From Schlesneria sphaerica (GTDB taxonomy: Bacteria; Planctomycetota; Planctomycetia; Planctomycetales; Planctomycetaceae), in contig NZ_CP172346.1 of the NCBI RefSeq assembly GCF_044336245.1, forward strand, positions 6,634,001 to 6,698,000: DNA of 64,000 bases, written 5' to 3'. The translations under genes and the position numbers were made by a program. Of this stretch, positions 63,905 through 64,000 are shown one piece after another. The notes beneath the pieces were generated by a model. It was not told the DNA's origin. It saw nothing but the letters and a program-made list of their open reading frames with translations, and did not search any database. The first letter of the stretch is position 1; each line of letters opens with the position of its first letter.

Positions 63905-64000
63905 ATCCCCGCCCCAGGTCAATACCCGCCGCTTGGCGTTGTCGATGTGATCAATCCGCACGTGAATCGAATTCACTCTACCGGAATTGGCCCGTCAGGT

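Overview
The window looks like chromosomal DNA of a planctomycete (order Planctomycetales; I cannot fix the genus). The clues are a secreted FG-GAP protein, a DUF1080 lipoprotein, a PQQ-type propeller, a membrane Ser/Thr kinase, an Hsp70-like protein without a lid, planctomycete-style leucine-rich repeats fused to a transporter, LPS heptose genes, and a moderately GC-rich sequence with long gaps between short operons. Most genes are chromosomal housekeeping or accessory metabolism. There is one clear mobile element. I saw no tRNA, rRNA or CRISPR array.

Layout. 1-6.8 kb: start of an ADP-ribosylglycohydrolase, ATP sulfurylase (sat), a sugar-type ABC binding lipoprotein and permease without an ATPase, and a Tat-exported enolase-superfamily protein. 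7-9.1 kb: an orphan ParA and an HNH protein. 9.5-13.6 kb: an LPS core cluster (hldE, waaF, a GT4 glycosyltransferase). 13.8-18.4 kb: a BlaI-type repressor, an FG-GAP protein, a Ser/Thr kinase and a DUF1080 lipoprotein. 18.3-22.4 kb (minus): a PIG-L deacetylase, two ABC-2-type permeases and a polytopic protein. 23-28.3 kb: queD, der, a lipoprotein, panD and a sugar-phosphate isomerase-like protein. 28.5-34.4 kb (minus): an Hsp70-like protein, then a DevBCA-type exporter (adaptor, ATPase, permease) under a TetR gene. 34.6-38.6 kb (plus): MarR, a flavin-dependent halogenase-like enzyme, pabB and pabA.

39.5-42.3 kb holds a repeat island. A 74-bp structured repeat occurs in direct copies on the left and inverted copies on the right, and an intact 2.0-kb IS4-family element with a 12-bp target duplication sits inside one copy. 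42.4-50.3 kb: a PQQ-type propeller, a second secreted propeller, a DUF455 ferritin-like protein, ubiD and ubiE homologues (probably menaquinone), a COG0523 metallochaperone GTPase and DUF493. 51-57.6 kb: a coupled signalling operon (CHASE3-GAF-histidine kinase with three receivers, CheR, CheB, REC-HK-REC). 57.8-64 kb: a small coiled-coil protein, a 965-residue secreted protein, a polytopic ABC-2-like protein and an aldo/keto reductase.

The most interesting region is 30.4-38.6 kb. A TetR-controlled exporter and a MarR/halogenase/pabB/pabA set diverge from a shared 240-bp control region. The TetR gene and its exporter each have a copy of the same short inverted motif in front of them. This could be a small pathway that makes and exports a halogenated aromatic compound, which is inference. 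The repeat island, the LRR-fused permease and the kinase-CheR-CheB-kinase operon are the next most interesting.
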